From: Doris montereyensis
Taxonomy: Eukaryota; Mollusca; Gastropoda; Nudibranchia; Dorididae
Direction of reading: 5' to 3'
Length of the DNA stretch: 64,000 bases
Assembly: GCA_037039925.1 (NCBI GenBank)
Contig: JAXRKP010000033.1
Coordinates: forward strand, 659,161 to 723,160
Both the position numbers and the translations under genes were made by a program. The notes under the pieces were generated by a model that searched no databases, had not been told where the DNA came from, and saw only the letters and a program-made list of their open reading frames with translations. Below are positions 44,307 through 58,900 of this stretch, one piece after another. Every line of letters begins with the position of its first letter. The first letter of the stretch is position 1.

Positions 44307-46565
44307 ACAACACTATACAGTGTAAAAGAATTGTAAACTTTATTTACATTTACACACGATGTAAAATATTTGGTCACAGCTCTTTATAAAATCATACTAG
44401 AAAAACATTTCTATGGGCAAATTTCAAGAGAAAGATTATGCTCTTCCATAATTCAATTTCTGTATAAAATTTAGGTGAAACTGATTTTCAAAAGATAGAG
44501 GGTTGTATAAACAAAAAAGCGTAAAGATTGTTTTAAAAATATGTTCTACAAAATATAGACATTCTTTTACCTGAACTGTAAATTTTCCAAAAAAATTTCT
44601 AGAAGAGCTTGTGAACATGGCAAAAAACTCTGTCTTCAATTCATCATCAAAAATGTAGCCTCGTAACCTCTAAATTGTATCGACAGGCAAAAATAAAAAC
44701 AAAGGAAAAATTTTGATATCATGATAACAAGCACTACATCCCTTCTTCTGTCCTTTTGCATGCTCACTTTATAGATACTCTAAGGAAAATAAATTCTATG
44801 AAATAAGAATGTTTAAGCCCGTGAGAAAACCAAAAAAACCAAAAGCAAAATAACAGCTAGAATCTAGTCATGAGGTACTCCCACACCCATGAAAAACGAA
44901 AATGAAAATCATATAATTTGTCACAATGGAATACCGCAACATTTGCTTGCGCCCATTTGAAGAGTCAAACAGATTGATACAAAATAGATAATCTCACTTT
45001 TTCATCCCAGATTTGATCTGCAGTGATAAGAATTTAATACTGAATGAAATAAATTGCCTTTTAAATTATTGCATACGTTAGCAATGTTAGAAACTTAATA
45101 AAAACAAGTAACAAAATTGACAGTTTATCATTTTCTCTTCATGATTTTGAAGAGCAAGAGGCGCACAATACTAATGCATTTGCATCCCTCAAATAAATTG
45201 ATTTAGAAATGTCCAAAGCAGATTATATCTTATCTTATGTTTTATACACAGCAGAGAAGCGAAAGATGATTTCATTTTTCCATGACCCGAACTGAAAGAG
45301 CCTGCCATCCAAAGTAGACAGAATAATTCTGTCACCTAACATTTCCCTCCCGTTTTCTGAAGACTTCAAACTTTATCCCCATAAATATGTGCTGTTCTTT
45401 ACCTTCATCTGATAGATAATAGTAATACATTGTAAAATAATTCATTGCTATAGCACCCACTCCCATCTTACGACAGCTCTAGGCGCATGATCCCCCAAAT
45501 ATATGCTGTTCTTTACTTTCATCTGATAGATCCCCTGAATATGTGCTGTTCTTTACCTTCATCTGGTATAGATCCCAAAGTTTGTGAAATTTTCACTTGT
45601 GTTTCAGTTTGATCACAAAACGTAGGACAAAGACATATCATGATGACCTTCTTATGCCTTGCTGTGGAGAAGTAGTATTTGGCCATGTAAACACTTGATT
45701 TGCAGCTCTCTTTTACGTAGGTTTAAAAAACAACTTTGTATTCCAATGAGCAAATGAAACAAGTATCCAGTGTTTAACCAAACTTTCATCTACATGTTGC
45801 CAAACAATAAGAACTTGAGGCACCTCCACACATGCAACTTTGGCCACGGGCCTGGCATCGGTTTTGCAAAACCGTAAAAGCCATTGTTTTGTCCAGTAAA
45901 TCCGTTTTGTAGCCCTCGATTTTTGTCTTTTTAAATCTTAAACCACACAAACATTGTTTGGTTTTCAATCGTCATTCCGTTCATGAATGTTAACAAATCT
46001 AGAACACTCAGTCAATAAGACAAGATGGTAAGTAATTAATGTGAATGGCATGAGAATAAAAATAAACACCATCGGGTATAGATGCAATGTGTAGGTGTAA
46101 AGATATCCTCAGACCAGGCTTGGGTTGAGGTGTGGTGCCTGGCCTCGATCCATTGGCACATACGTGCAGAGGCTGCTTTTGTGATGCAAACAGTATACAC
46201 TCAAAATCTATCCGAGCGTTTTCTTAATCTCTTTAAGATATGTTTTACAAAGTTATTCTACAATGGTGAGAAATTGATTACAAACATAAATGTGCACATT
46301 GATATAAATATAATACAAAACGGGAAAACACATCTGTTATTCAAACAAGTGAAGAGAAAAATCAAATGCAACATGTAAACAATATTATTTGTGACATTGA
46401 TGTGTAATTTGTTTACTTTAGATGTTAATTTCTATGGGCTCATAGATTTTATTTTATAGACAGATTTTCATGAATTGATGTCAAGAGAAAGAAATATACT
46501 AAGGCATAAAATTTAAATTGAGGATTTGAAACAAAGTTCCATCTAATTGTTTAAAGCTGAGATCT
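44307..46565. other. Intergenic, one small triplicate
   Basis: About 2.2 kb downstream of gene B. At about 45385-45570 the block aatatgtgctgttctttacc followed by ttcatctgatagat occurs three times. No exon seen. Confidence 0.5.
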
Positions 46566-46725
46566 GTTACGCTGTCAAATCTTCCACAACGCTGTCAAAT
46601 CTTCCACAACGCTGTCAAATCTTCCAAACGCTGTCAAATCTTCCACAACGCTGTCAAATCTTCCACAACGCTGTCAAATCTTCCAAACGCTGTCAAATCT
46701 TCCACAACGCTATCAAATCTTCCAC
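46566..46725. repeat. 20/19 bp tandem repeat abutting the gene B stop codon
   Basis: Eight units of cttccacaacgctgtcaaat, with a cttccaaacg variant 19 bp long. Units follow a 20-20-19 rhythm. The array ends within 10 bp of the gene B stop, so it should form the start of its 3' UTR. Confidence 0.95.
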
Positions 46726-46731
46726 ATGTTT

Positions 46732-46962
46732 TCAATTCCTCAGCCACGGCAGTTTGACAATTTTCTCCCCGTCTGGCCACTCATAGCGAGTCTGGTATTC
46801 GGTGAAGCTTGGAACATAAACAGCTTTCTGCATTGGCCTTCCATAGATGGCAAAATTTGGAGACGGATTGATGAAGAAGTCTGAGGTTGCAACATTTGAG
46901 TCTGGGGCCTTGTAACGCTGCATGTACTCTGTCCTACCTGGGAAAGTCGTGTTAATACCAGC
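46732..46962 (-). CDS. Gene B exon 7 (stop codon)
   Basis: Acceptor AATCCCCAG|GCT, phase 0, with TGA at 46734-46732. It encodes AGINTTFPGRTEYMQRYKAP through EWPDGEKIVKLPWLRN. The 3' UTR begins at the 20-bp tandem repeat. Confidence 0.92.
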   Translation of the reverse strand, partial: AGINTTFPGRTEYMQRYKAPDSNVATSDFFINPSPNFAIYGRPMQKAVYVPSFTEYQTRYEWPDGEKIVKLPWLRN

Positions 46963-49900
46963 CTGGGGATTTAAAACAAATTGTGGTGCATTTTAGTTCA
47001 TGCACACAAATTTATGGTGCATTTTAGTTCATGCACACAAATTTATGGTGCATTTTAGTTTATGTACCATTTTGTAATTTAAGAGAATATTTATGGTGCA
47101 TTTAAGTTCCGTTTTATAATCACACGAAAAGCTGTGATGCAATTTTAGTATCATTTTGTAATTTCAAGAAAATTTGTGGCTCAATTTCAGTACACTTTTT
47201 AATTTCTTGAAAAGTTGTGCTGAATGTCTGATATCTTTCTGTTGTTTTAAGGAAAAATAGTAAGGGATTTTAATATCAATACATTTTCTAAAATTAGATC
47301 ACAGTGCATTTAAATACCAGCCTGTTATTTCAGGGACAAAGATTGCTCAGCTCTATTCTTACTGGTGGTGACAATGTGTTTTGTCTCAGTCACAGACACC
47401 TTATATTGTTGCAAATGATTTAATTGATAGAACGTTTTATCAATCAAGATGCAATAAGATGATTATATTTGACAGTTTGAGCTGACATCAATGCTAGTTG
47501 AGCTAACATCAATGCTAGTTGAACTGAAGTGCTTCTTAGTCTCCGCAGCATGAAAAAGAAAAGTTGACAATACATCCCCTTCTGGACGGGAAAATAGTGT
47601 CACATCTCAGGCTGGTACCATTTACTGCCAGGGTTTGAACCCAGGACCTCACGGTCTTAAGTCTAGTAGCCTAACAATTAGTTTAACAACCACTTTAGTT
47701 TGGGAAACTATTTAAACTTTAGGAAATTCGTGTTATTAAACTTGTCATTGAAATATCGACGATGAAAATTGCAAACCGTGTAAGTTTAAAAGTAGTAACA
47801 CCTTTTTTTGTACTTCTATTACATTAAGAAGCCACTATGTTTATTCTAGTAAGGATTCCAAGGCACAACAACCAATAGAAACCCATATAATAGCCAAATG
47901 AGCAATCCGTGTATTCCTGTCGGGTCTAGTTTTTGATACTTGCACACCGCGAATGTCTGTGAAAATAGATTAAAGTGTGCAACCTCATTTTCTTTGATTT
48001 TCTCAAAATATCCCAAATTGGACTTACTCGGTTTCGACTTTCACCGTCGATATCAATGTTAAATCTCTTATTAGTGTTATGGGAACAGTGGAAATCAACT
48101 TTGGGAATCATGTTTCTTGTTCTGGCTTGTTAGAGATCATGGTTCTTGTTCTGGCTAGATATCATCTTTGGGAATCATGATTCTTGTTCTGGCTAGAGAT
48201 CAACTTTGGGAATCATGATTTTTGTTCTGGCTAGAGATCATCTTTGAGAATTATCATTCTTGTTCTGGCTAGAGATCATCTTTGGGAATCATGATGTTTG
48301 TTCTGATGTTTTTAGAGAATCATCTTTGGGAATCATGATTCTTCACGTAGCTAATGATTATTTTTGAGAATCTTGATTGTTTGTCAGGCTAGAGATCATT
48401 TTTGGGCATCACAATTATTTGCTCAACTTGAGATCAACTTTGAGAATCATGATTCTTGGTCTGGCTAAGGTTAAACTTTGGGAATTAAAATTCTTGGTCT
48501 GGCTAGAGATTATCTTTAGGAATCATGATTTTTGGTCTGGTTAGCCATCACCTTTAGGAATCATGATTCTTGGCCTAGCTGGAGATCACCTTTAGGAATC
48601 ATGATTCTTGACCTGGCTGGAAATCACCTTTAGAAATCATGATTCTTTGTCTGCATAGAGACTATCTTTGAGAATATTAATCAAAATAATAATATTGACG
48701 AAAATTTATCTGGTCATAACAGTGGGCAGGTGCTTGCACACATATGGGGACTAGATTACCCTGCCCTCCATGAGTCTGCTGCTGCCTTGCAGGCAGGTCT
48801 TGACTGACTAAAGACTAAGGGAGTTAACCCCAACATAAAATCAAAATCAAAACCCGGCAGGGCGCCTTAAGGTGGCAGATCTACCACCTAACCAGGGTAC
48901 AGTGAGGAGTTAGAATTAGCTGTAGAATTAGAACAAATTCAAAGTAGATATTTGGCTATCACAGAAACAAAGAATAAAGGACAAGGAATAAAAAAATGTA
49001 GGAACAAATCATCCTTTAATCCTCTCAGAAGGATAGAGCTAGAGCACTCCTAATACATAAAAGACATGGAAGGCTATTAGAAAGTTGGAAAATGATTATC
49101 TCAAGGTTATTAGAGGTAAACATTAAACCAAAAGGAAGGAAATTAAATCATTAATAGCCCATGGACCAAATAAAAATGCAACCAAAGAAGAAAAAGATAG
49201 CTTTGAAAACAATTTACAAATAGCTGCAGAGCATCTCAAACCCAAACAGGAACTAATGGTGTTAGGAGATGTAGACACTAGAGTGGGTAACAATATAGAA
49301 GCATCTGGTGGAGTCATAGATAAAGAAAGAGAGACAACTTCTCCAAATGGAGAGAGACTAATAGACTTTTGTCTAAGGATAACATGAAAATAGCCAATAT
49401 CTTTTATTCATATAAAGATATTCACAAATATACAAGATTAAATGAAGACAGTAATGGAAAGTCAATCATAGACTACATAATAGTTAGCAGTTTCCTTTTT
49501 TAACAGTACAATGAATGCAAGAGTTAATAGAGGAATTGAAATATTCAGTGATCATCACCTAATGATTGCAAAAATGAAATATATTACTGACTGAGGCAAT
49601 AAACAGAAAAGGAAAGAGAAGAAAGCTTTTATATTTAAAACAGAAGAACTAAAAAACCAATAGTAAAACACATATACCAATCTAGGATAAAAAGATTTAT
49701 CCGTGAAAGGCAGATGCATCTGAATGATATCACAATAGAAAAAAGGTGACAACTGTATGAGAAAGTGGAAGAAATCCAAACAACTATACGAAAAATTAAA
49801 CTGGGAAAGGCCCAGGGGCAGAAATGATTAAAAACCAAGGGAGAAAGGCAGACAAACTACTACATGCAATATGTCAACAAGGATGGGAGTCATAACAGGT

Positions 49901-52900
49901 GCCAGCCAACTGGAAAAAGGGAAAGGTAGTACCAATACACAAGAAAGCAAAAACAATGCTAGTAATGAGGGAAGCTAAAACACATTCAAATGGGCAGAGA
50001 GAAATTAGAACAATTTCAAAATTGCAATTACCTAGGAGCAATGGTTAACTCAGAGGGAAAATTAAGAGAAGGAATCAGCCAGAGAATCCAAAAAACAATG
50101 ACAATATATAACTATCTAGTAAAAGTTATTTGTAGGTAAACAAGAATTGGTCTGGCTAGAGATCATCTTTGAGAACTACGATTCTTGGTCTGGCTAGAGA
50201 TCATCTTTGAGAATTATGATTCTTGGTCTGGCTAGAGATCATCTTTGAGAATTATGCTTCTTGGTCTGGCTAGAGATCGTCTTTGAGAATTATGATTTTT
50301 GGTCTGGCTAGAGATCGTCTTTGAGAATTATGATTCTTGGCCTGGCTAGAGATCGTCTTTGAGAATTATGATTCTTGGCCTGGCTAGAGATCGTCTTTGA
50401 AAATTATGATCCTTATTCTTGTTAGAGATCATTTTTGCTCCGTCTTATTTGGGACTATACAGATGTAACACTAAGTGTATGAAATCTTTATTGTACTTTG
50501 TGGACATCGATCTTTTGTTCCATTTTGAAACATTGATTCTAGGCATGTTGGGACCAATGGATGTCAGTACTCATCTGCAACTAGATCAGTACGCTATACT
50601 TGATTAATACAATTTTAGATTTTGTGCGAACTGTGATTTTCAGTAATCTTAAAACCTTCATCAACAGTATATTGGGAACAGTGATTTCAAGCGTTTTGGG
50701 AACACTCATTCTCGATACCTTGTTAACAATTATTTCAGGCATTTTGAAAACTGTTTCTAGGCATTTTGGAAACATTAATTGTTTTTTTGTTCTTTACCTG
50801 TTCCTGAACGCTCATCATTTCATAAGGTTGTTTAGTTTGAGGGGCTGTATTGGCAAGCATTTCTCTCTTACAGTGCATATCAATAGCATTTTGAGCATTT
50901 AGAATGCGGACTTCATCAATAGCACTAGACTGTCTAGGTACACCACCTGCCAGGCCTCCGGCACCTTTGGGGTAGAGGGAATCAATTGTTCTGTATCCTG
51001 TCAGAGGAGAAATGGATCAAAGAAAGGAGTTAATAAGCTTTTGTTTCCCTGTCATTGTAAATTTTGGTACAAATCAATCAGTTAAAATAAAAAAAGGGGG
51101 GGGGGGTCCTGAGAAGACAGCTTTACCACAAATGGGACACAACTCTTTTATTGCACTACTGGATGGAGCAGTTCATTCCCTTAACATTCATTCAATAACA
51201 AAGATTCAAAATCAATTCTTTCATTTTATACGATTTAAAAAAAAATGATGCTGGCCTAACCTTCAATACTTCGGCTGTACCATAAAAAGCCGGAAATTTT
51301 GTCTTAAATATAAAAGTTGCTACTCATTTTAATTACCATAAAGTACGCTTGCTGAAGAATCTATTTTTGATGAATTATTGTCAATATTATTTAAGATCGG
51401 CTGAATATTACGTGAAACATTCCGCGCATCTGATATAAGAAAAATGCCATCCCGACAAGAATATAAGGGATCTGGAGCAGTTGACATAGGGTTGACATGA
51501 AGTATTTGATAGCATCTCACGATTGTATGATGCTTCAAAGTATTATATTATTCTTGTATAGGTTTATGTGTGAAAAAAACATTAAAATAACGGAAAAATT
51601 GTAAAAAATGCGATTTTTTTCAAAATGTTACTTGTTGACAGTAATATGCAATCCCCTTTTTTATGTATTGTCTGTTTGCTCCCAAATTTGGTATATAACA
51701 TCTATAAATTAAATAAAAATTTCCTCCAGTAGCTTTTTTGATATCTCTTCAAATTTTTACAAAACAAATTTTTGGTGATTAAATTTGCCAAAAATTGGAA
51801 AGGTTGCTATACATATTTTCAAAAATTCATAAAATGAAAACCGTTTCATTTATCCAAAAAGCTCCTAGGTGTGGCTAGATATTGAACCATTTAACATGTG
51901 TGCAAAGTTATAACCAATTTCGTTTATAACTGAAAAAGCCTATTTGAAATGAAGTTGTTATTTTTCGCAATGAAAATCCAAGATGGCGGCGTTCCGATGG
52001 CAACCATATAAAAAAAAATGTTTAATATCTTTTTCAGCTAATTTAGACATGCCAAGTACAATGGTAGTGGTTAAAATCATCTATATTAAATAATAAAAAA
52101 ACATGCTCAGGACCCCACCAACACCCTTTTACTCATTTTGAGATGGTGCCTTTTGATAATAGATGTGCAGAATATGTCCCATATTTTCCAGACGATCTAA
52201 GGTAATATTCATAATAGATCCTCAAATTTGTATTGGATAGTGTTTATTGTGACAATCAAAATGAGTACAAACTTAGCATACTTAAGATATTATTTCGGGC
52301 TATCATCGTATATTAGCTGTGTTGAAAGATAGGCCTGTATCGTTTCAAAAAATTCGTATAAATTCAAAGAATCTATACTGAGCTTTTTTTTATGATATCA
52401 TTGTGACAGGAACGAACTACTTTATCCACTAGTATGATAGACTAGATTTGTCCCGTTTTCGGAACAAAAATAGCATTCCCAGAATCCCCCCCTCCCCAAA
52501 TAAAAGATAATAACTGTCATGCCTGATGTAACTGCATGGCCCTCCCCACTCAACCAATACCTATTAACACACACAAACAAGTAAGAAAACATCATGAACA
52601 AGAACATGACAGACAGGTACAAAAAGCAATTCACAAACCTTTTGTGACTCTCATGGGCTGATTCAAAGGATCATATCTAATTTCCTTTTGAAGAGTTCCG
52701 ATATTAGATGGTGGCACAGCCCCAAAGCGACTGGCATCTCCCAAAGTCGTCATTGATCGTGACAAAGTCCTCTGACCTTGACCCTGGCATGGACTACCAA
52801 TTGCTGGAATCAGAGAAACAGACATTTATGGTTGAACTTTCCTGACTGCAGAAAAGGCTGTGATTAATGTGTTCTCCCTTGTACTAAAGGTGAACTCCTT

Positions 52901-55900
52901 CTTTCAATCACTTGTCATTTGAAAGATAGAACTCTTGAAAGACAATAAGAGGGTGTGAAAAAATCCTGTATTATGTGAATTTAATCCGTACCATTTTCAG
53001 TTCAGATGGTTTAAATTCAATCAACACTTTCTCTTTACAGGCATTCAAGTAAGATTATACAACAACCTAATTGTTGGATATTTTGAAAAGAATTAATACA
53101 TAACCTTAACATATAGGGTCCTTGAAATCTATGAATGCATTTTTCATTACATGCTGAAAAGAAAGACTGAATGAAAATTCTTTAAAAAAGGTGTTAATGG
53201 TTTTCCAACATCAGCACAAATTGTTTTTGTCTAAACTAGCACAGTCAAATTGAAAACTGACTGAAAATTTTAAAAGCAAAGGCTTTGAGACTTCTTACTT
53301 TAATGTGCACCTTGGGTGATAAATGAGAGCAACATTAACAAGGAAAGCAGAAGACACATCAGCACATAAATGAGAACAACATTAAAAGGAAAGGAGAGGA
53401 CACATCAGTACATAAATGAGAACAACATTAATAGGAAAGGAGAGGACACATCAGTACATAAATGAGAACAACATTAATAGGAAAGGAAAGGATACATCAG
53501 CACATAAATGAGAACAACATTAATAGGAAAGGAGAGGACACATCAGTACATAAATGAGAACAACATTAATAGGAAAGGAGAGGACACATCAGTACATAAA
53601 TGAGAACAACATTAATAGGAAAGGAGAGGACACATCAGTACATAAATGAGAACAACATTAATAGGAAAGGAGAGGACACATCAGTACATAAATGAGAACA
53701 ACATTAATAGGAAAGGAGAGGACACATCAGTACATAAATGAGAACAACATTAATAGGAAAGGAGAGGACACATCAGTACATAAATGAGAACAACATTAAT
53801 AGGAAAGGAGAGGACACATCAGTACATAAATGAGAACAAAGAGAACAACATTAATAGGACAGGAGAGGGCACATCAGTGAGAACAACATAAATGAGAACA
53901 ATATTAATAGGAAAGGAGATGACACATCAGTACATAAATGAGAACAACATTAACAAGGAAAGGAGAGGACACATAGGAAAGGAAAGAACACATCAGTACA
54001 TAAATGAGAACAAATATTACATCAGGAGAACAACATTAATAGGAGATTTACATAAATGGAACACATCAGTACATAAATGAGAACAACATTAATAGGACAG
54101 GAGAGGGCACATCAGCACATAAATGAGAACAACATTAACAAGCAAAAGGAAAGGACACATCAGCATATAAATGAGAACAACATTAACAAGGAAAGGAGAG
54201 GACACATCAGCAGATGAATGAGAACAACATTAACAAGGAAAGGAGAGAACACATCAGCACAGAAAAGAGAACAACATTAACAAGCAAAAGGAAAGGAGAG
54301 GACACATCAGCACATGAATGAGAACAACATTAATAGGAAAGCAGAGGACATCATCAGAACAACATTAAAGGAAAGGAACAATATTAATAAAAGAACAACA
54401 TTAAAGGAAAGGAAAGGACACATCAGCACATGAATGAGAACAACATTAATAGGAAAGGAAAGGACACATCAGTACATAAATGAGAACAACATTAATAGGA
54501 AAGGAAAGGATACATCAGCACATGAATGAGAACAACATTAATAGGAAAGGAAAGGATACATCAGCACATGAATGAGAACAACATTAATAGGAAAGGAAAG
54601 GAACAACATCAGGACACATCAGAATGAGAACAACATTAATAGGAAAGGAAAGGATACATCAGCACATGAATGAGAACAACATTAATAGGAAAGGAAAGGA
54701 CATCAGCACATAAATGAGAACAACATTAATAGGAAAGGAAAGGACACATCAGCATAAATGAGAACAACATTAATAGGAAAGGAAAGGATACATCAGCACA
54801 TGAATGAGAACAACATTAATAGGAAAGGAAAGGACACATCAGCACATAAATGAGAACAACATTAATAGGAAAGGAGAGGATACATCAGTACATAAATGAG
54901 AACAACATTAATAGGAAAGGAAAGGATACATCAGCACATAAATGAGAACAACAGCATTTAATATATAAACAAATTCTATCTATTTAATGAAAACAATTTG
55001 TTTACATTGCTTGGTGTGAAAATTATAAATATTTAATCAATCAGAAAGTGTATGACTTACTTTCCTTTGAAAATGCCATATCAGAGACTTGTTTCGTTTT
55101 GAAAATGCAACATTAAAGAATTTTGTTTTGAAAATGCCATGTTAAAAAACTCTTTTGCTCTGAAAATGTCATTTTAAAGACTTGTTCTGCTTTGAAAATA
55201 CCACAATAAAGATGGGATAACTTACTGGTGTGGGAGCGGACCATGCCTTGTGGGCCAGACTTGCCCATCCAAGACGTCTCCATACAAAATGGATCCCGGT
55301 TAGCTCGTGTCAGGTTTTGTCTGTACCCAGTGTAACGATCTGTGACTCCGATAGTGTCACCAAACTGGTTGATGCGGTCTGCCGCATCGCAGGTAAGAGC
55401 ATCTAACCCCTATTGAGGAAATAATGTTGACAAGAGTCAGCTTTATGTATTTTAATTTTCGTGTTTACAGATAATAGTTCGTCTTCCCCTTTTAATTAAT
55501 TACAAGGGAATGCATTTGCTTGAATGTTTTGATTATAATATATTTTCACATTTCCAAATCTGTTTGTTTCATTATAATGTTGCAGATTCGAAACCTTTTT
55601 AAATGGAAAGCGCTATATAAATGATCTTATTATTATTATTATTATTATTATTAATATTGTTATTATTATATTTATTATTATTATTACTGAAACAAAACAA
55701 GGCAATAAAAAACAATGTTGCTGAAATTAAGGCACTTTCTACTGGTGTTGAGCACAAGAAGCAATACAAATGTTAGCATGACATCAAATTAAGTTTGCTT
55801 GCAGAATCAAGTAAAAAAGAGTTGACTTTATCTAGTTATCATTAAACAATGCCATATCATATAATCTAAATGATGCAAAAGGAGCTTTAAACTTAACTAA

Positions 55901-58900
55901 TATTCCAATTGTGCTTTTCAATCAGCTTTGTGAGGACTTAACATTATAAATTTGTTCTTAATGGTTCATTGACTTATTGAAGTTTTTCTTGCATTACAAT
56001 CGTAAAATATATATTTCTCTTTCCTGCTAATTGCTATAAATATTTATTGAAGTGTGATGTATCGAATGACGTCCATCGTAAGTACAAACACACCTTTTGA
56101 CTTTCTCTCAAGGTTGAGACTGCCCACTGATGCAATTCTCTTATCTGGTTTTCCTGCTTATCAGCTACAACTCTGTTGGCCAAACGATTTTTATACTCGT
56201 ATAACGTTGACCCAGCTTTATTCAAAGCAGACATTGCACCTGGAAATAAAAGATGTAAAGAAAATGAATTCCTGGCAGCAGCCTTCTCTTCCTTACAAAT
56301 GTACTTTCTTATTTAGATTAATTATTTGTACATTAATGAAAATTGTTTTTATTTCTGAAATTCAAAATCTGCTTCACAGTATTGAAAGCTATCATTGCTG
56401 TCACAAAACCATATGGTATTAATTAAAAATCTACTGCTGTTGATTTAAAAGTTTTTGACTCGAACTGACACTTAAGGAATGAAGCAGTAATACCTTTAAA
56501 GTCTGGGAGCTTTTTGCGGCTTAAGCTTTTGACAATGAAGACCTGCATCCCAATCAGGCAAAACTGAGTGTAAACTTTTCTCAATCAAATTGCTTGAAAT
56601 ATCATCTAAGCGCATCTATTAATTCCAAGTCTTTTGGCATGTACAGGTTCCAAACAACTTAAGATTTATGCCTGTACATATTGTAGCCCAGTGTTACAAA
56701 GTACTTGTACAAAAGTGAACAACGGGACATACAAAGACACATTAAAATGTGTTTTTTTCAAATGACATTATTACTTTGATGATGCTGTTTGAAAAGGATG
56801 TTCCTGATGCTATGAAATTCAAATGCGCATCAAAATCTAAAAGAAATGTGGTGTTGCTGTCATACAGCTTGGAGATGATACTTTCTTTCATATGATATGG
56901 CAAGCAACTTATTTTCTTTCATGCTTTAGTGTTCAGATATGTATTTTGATTAGTAAACTTGGTTTCACCTCATTTATGCATACTTAATAACATATTTTTT
57001 TAAAACCTGTAAAATAACGACATATTTTGAGGTGAAGCTCCGCCCTACCCTTATAATAGTCTATGTTTATAGACTTATTACATAGTCTCTCATAATTCTG
57101 ATACTCCTTGAGGATTCAACTTTCAATTCCTTCCTCTGATTGGTTTATCATTTTCAACCCCAGAAAAGATGACCACTCTCAGACGACAATATATTTATAA
57201 ACTATCAATGCCGTACAATACAATGAGCATTAGAATTTTGAGAGACTATGCAATAAGGTTGATAAGAGAGAAGAAATTGAAAGCTAAATCCCCAAGGATC
57301 TCAGTTGTAGAAGATTACACAATGAGCCTATGAACATCGACTAGGAAAATCCTTTACTTCACAGAAAATCCTTGACTTGACAGAAAATCCTTTTCTAGAC
57401 CTTTTCTAATCAGTGTACAGCGTGTCAATTTTCAGAATAGAAAAAATATATAAATTTTGCATGTAAAGCACAAATTGTCTAAAAGCAAGATAGAAATGTG
57501 GTGTAGTTTTGTTTATGCTGTTTTCAATAATATCATCATGCCAAGAAAACACACTTTGGTGAAAAACTGAATGAAAGACAACAATTTCCAATGTTAAAAA
57601 AAATCGTTAGAAAAAAAAGTTAATTCATGATAACCAGAAGTGAAACAAGAAGAGATCTTATAAAGCATATACTTTCCAATGTTATCACTCACTGGACAAA
57701 TCCTGATTTGTCTGGTCTGCTGAGAAATTTCCTGGTTTCTTTTGCCAGTTTGAAGATGTTGCCAAAAAGGTGTCATCTAATGACAGATGTTCTATAGCAT
57801 TGTTGATCACTGACAGCTCCCTGGCAAGCTCTTCAGTAATGTAATAATTTCCAGACTGGAGGATGTCCTGTAATTGTTGAAAAGATTGTGTTTAGTAGGA
57901 AAGAGACGGAGATTGGTGATCATACTAAAAATATGCTTACCTTATATAGAACTAAATGAGTTCACTGTAAAGAAGGAATGAAGTGTTCTATTCATCAATC
58001 CTGATAAAACGATACCTGGGGCTGTTACCATACTGCCATAGCACACCTCGTAACACCTCCAGACTACTTTGTGGTGTGAAGCCCGCCTTTTCCGTATGGA
58101 TGCAGGATGTCCTTAAAATATTTCCATTTTCATTGATTTGGCAAAGCTTAAAGCATTTTTTTTATTATTAATGGGCCAATCATATTATTTGCATCATGAG
58201 TGAATCTTGGTAGAGTGCAATGAGATAGGAGGTACCAGCTCTCAAAGTGCATATAATAGACCCTTCTGTTACACAGTGAGAGAGGATTGTACTGAAGTGA
58301 ATTGTCTTTATCATCCTTTTACAAATTAAAATAGCGTCTTCTGTAAATAAGGCAGGTTTTGCGATGTGTTCATGATACTGGAAAGAGACAATGATTGGCA
58401 ATTCAGTTTAGATACAAGGTTTTTAGAAGCGTTTTAAACTCATGTAAATTGACCATGATTGACTATTCTTATCTGTTCTTTGTCTATCAGCACTCCAGGG
58501 CAGCTCATCCTAACTCAACAATGTTGTTCAGAATATTGATTAAACTTTAAAAATATCTTTTTAATCTAGGCTTTACATATTGTTATCATCTATATACATA
58601 ATATATATTTTGCGGATTTTACGACATATGGTTGTAATCCAATCAGAATAGGCTCTCAAACCGCTGAACAGATAATGCTCAAATTTTAACACCACTTTTG
58701 TGTACTACCTGTGCATGTTTTATGCATATTCTTAATTTGAAAAACATTTTCTTTCTTTAAACACAATTCCATTGCGATTGCTGCCGAACGCCACACTTTT
58801 CAGTAACCCACAAAGTCCATGAAAAATCGGCCATAGTTCACCCATCCATGCCCATTGTCCCCTGTCCACCACTGAACACACAATGCTCAAATTTTAAACT

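Noticed and set aside
53322..54955. CRISPR-like regular direct repeats
   Set aside because: Units are contiguous with no unique spacers, lie in a spliced animal gene intron, and no cas genes occur. It is a minisatellite.
56054..56422. 122-codon plus-strand frame
   Set aside because: Antisense to gene B exon 3, which is supported by phase-matched splice sites.
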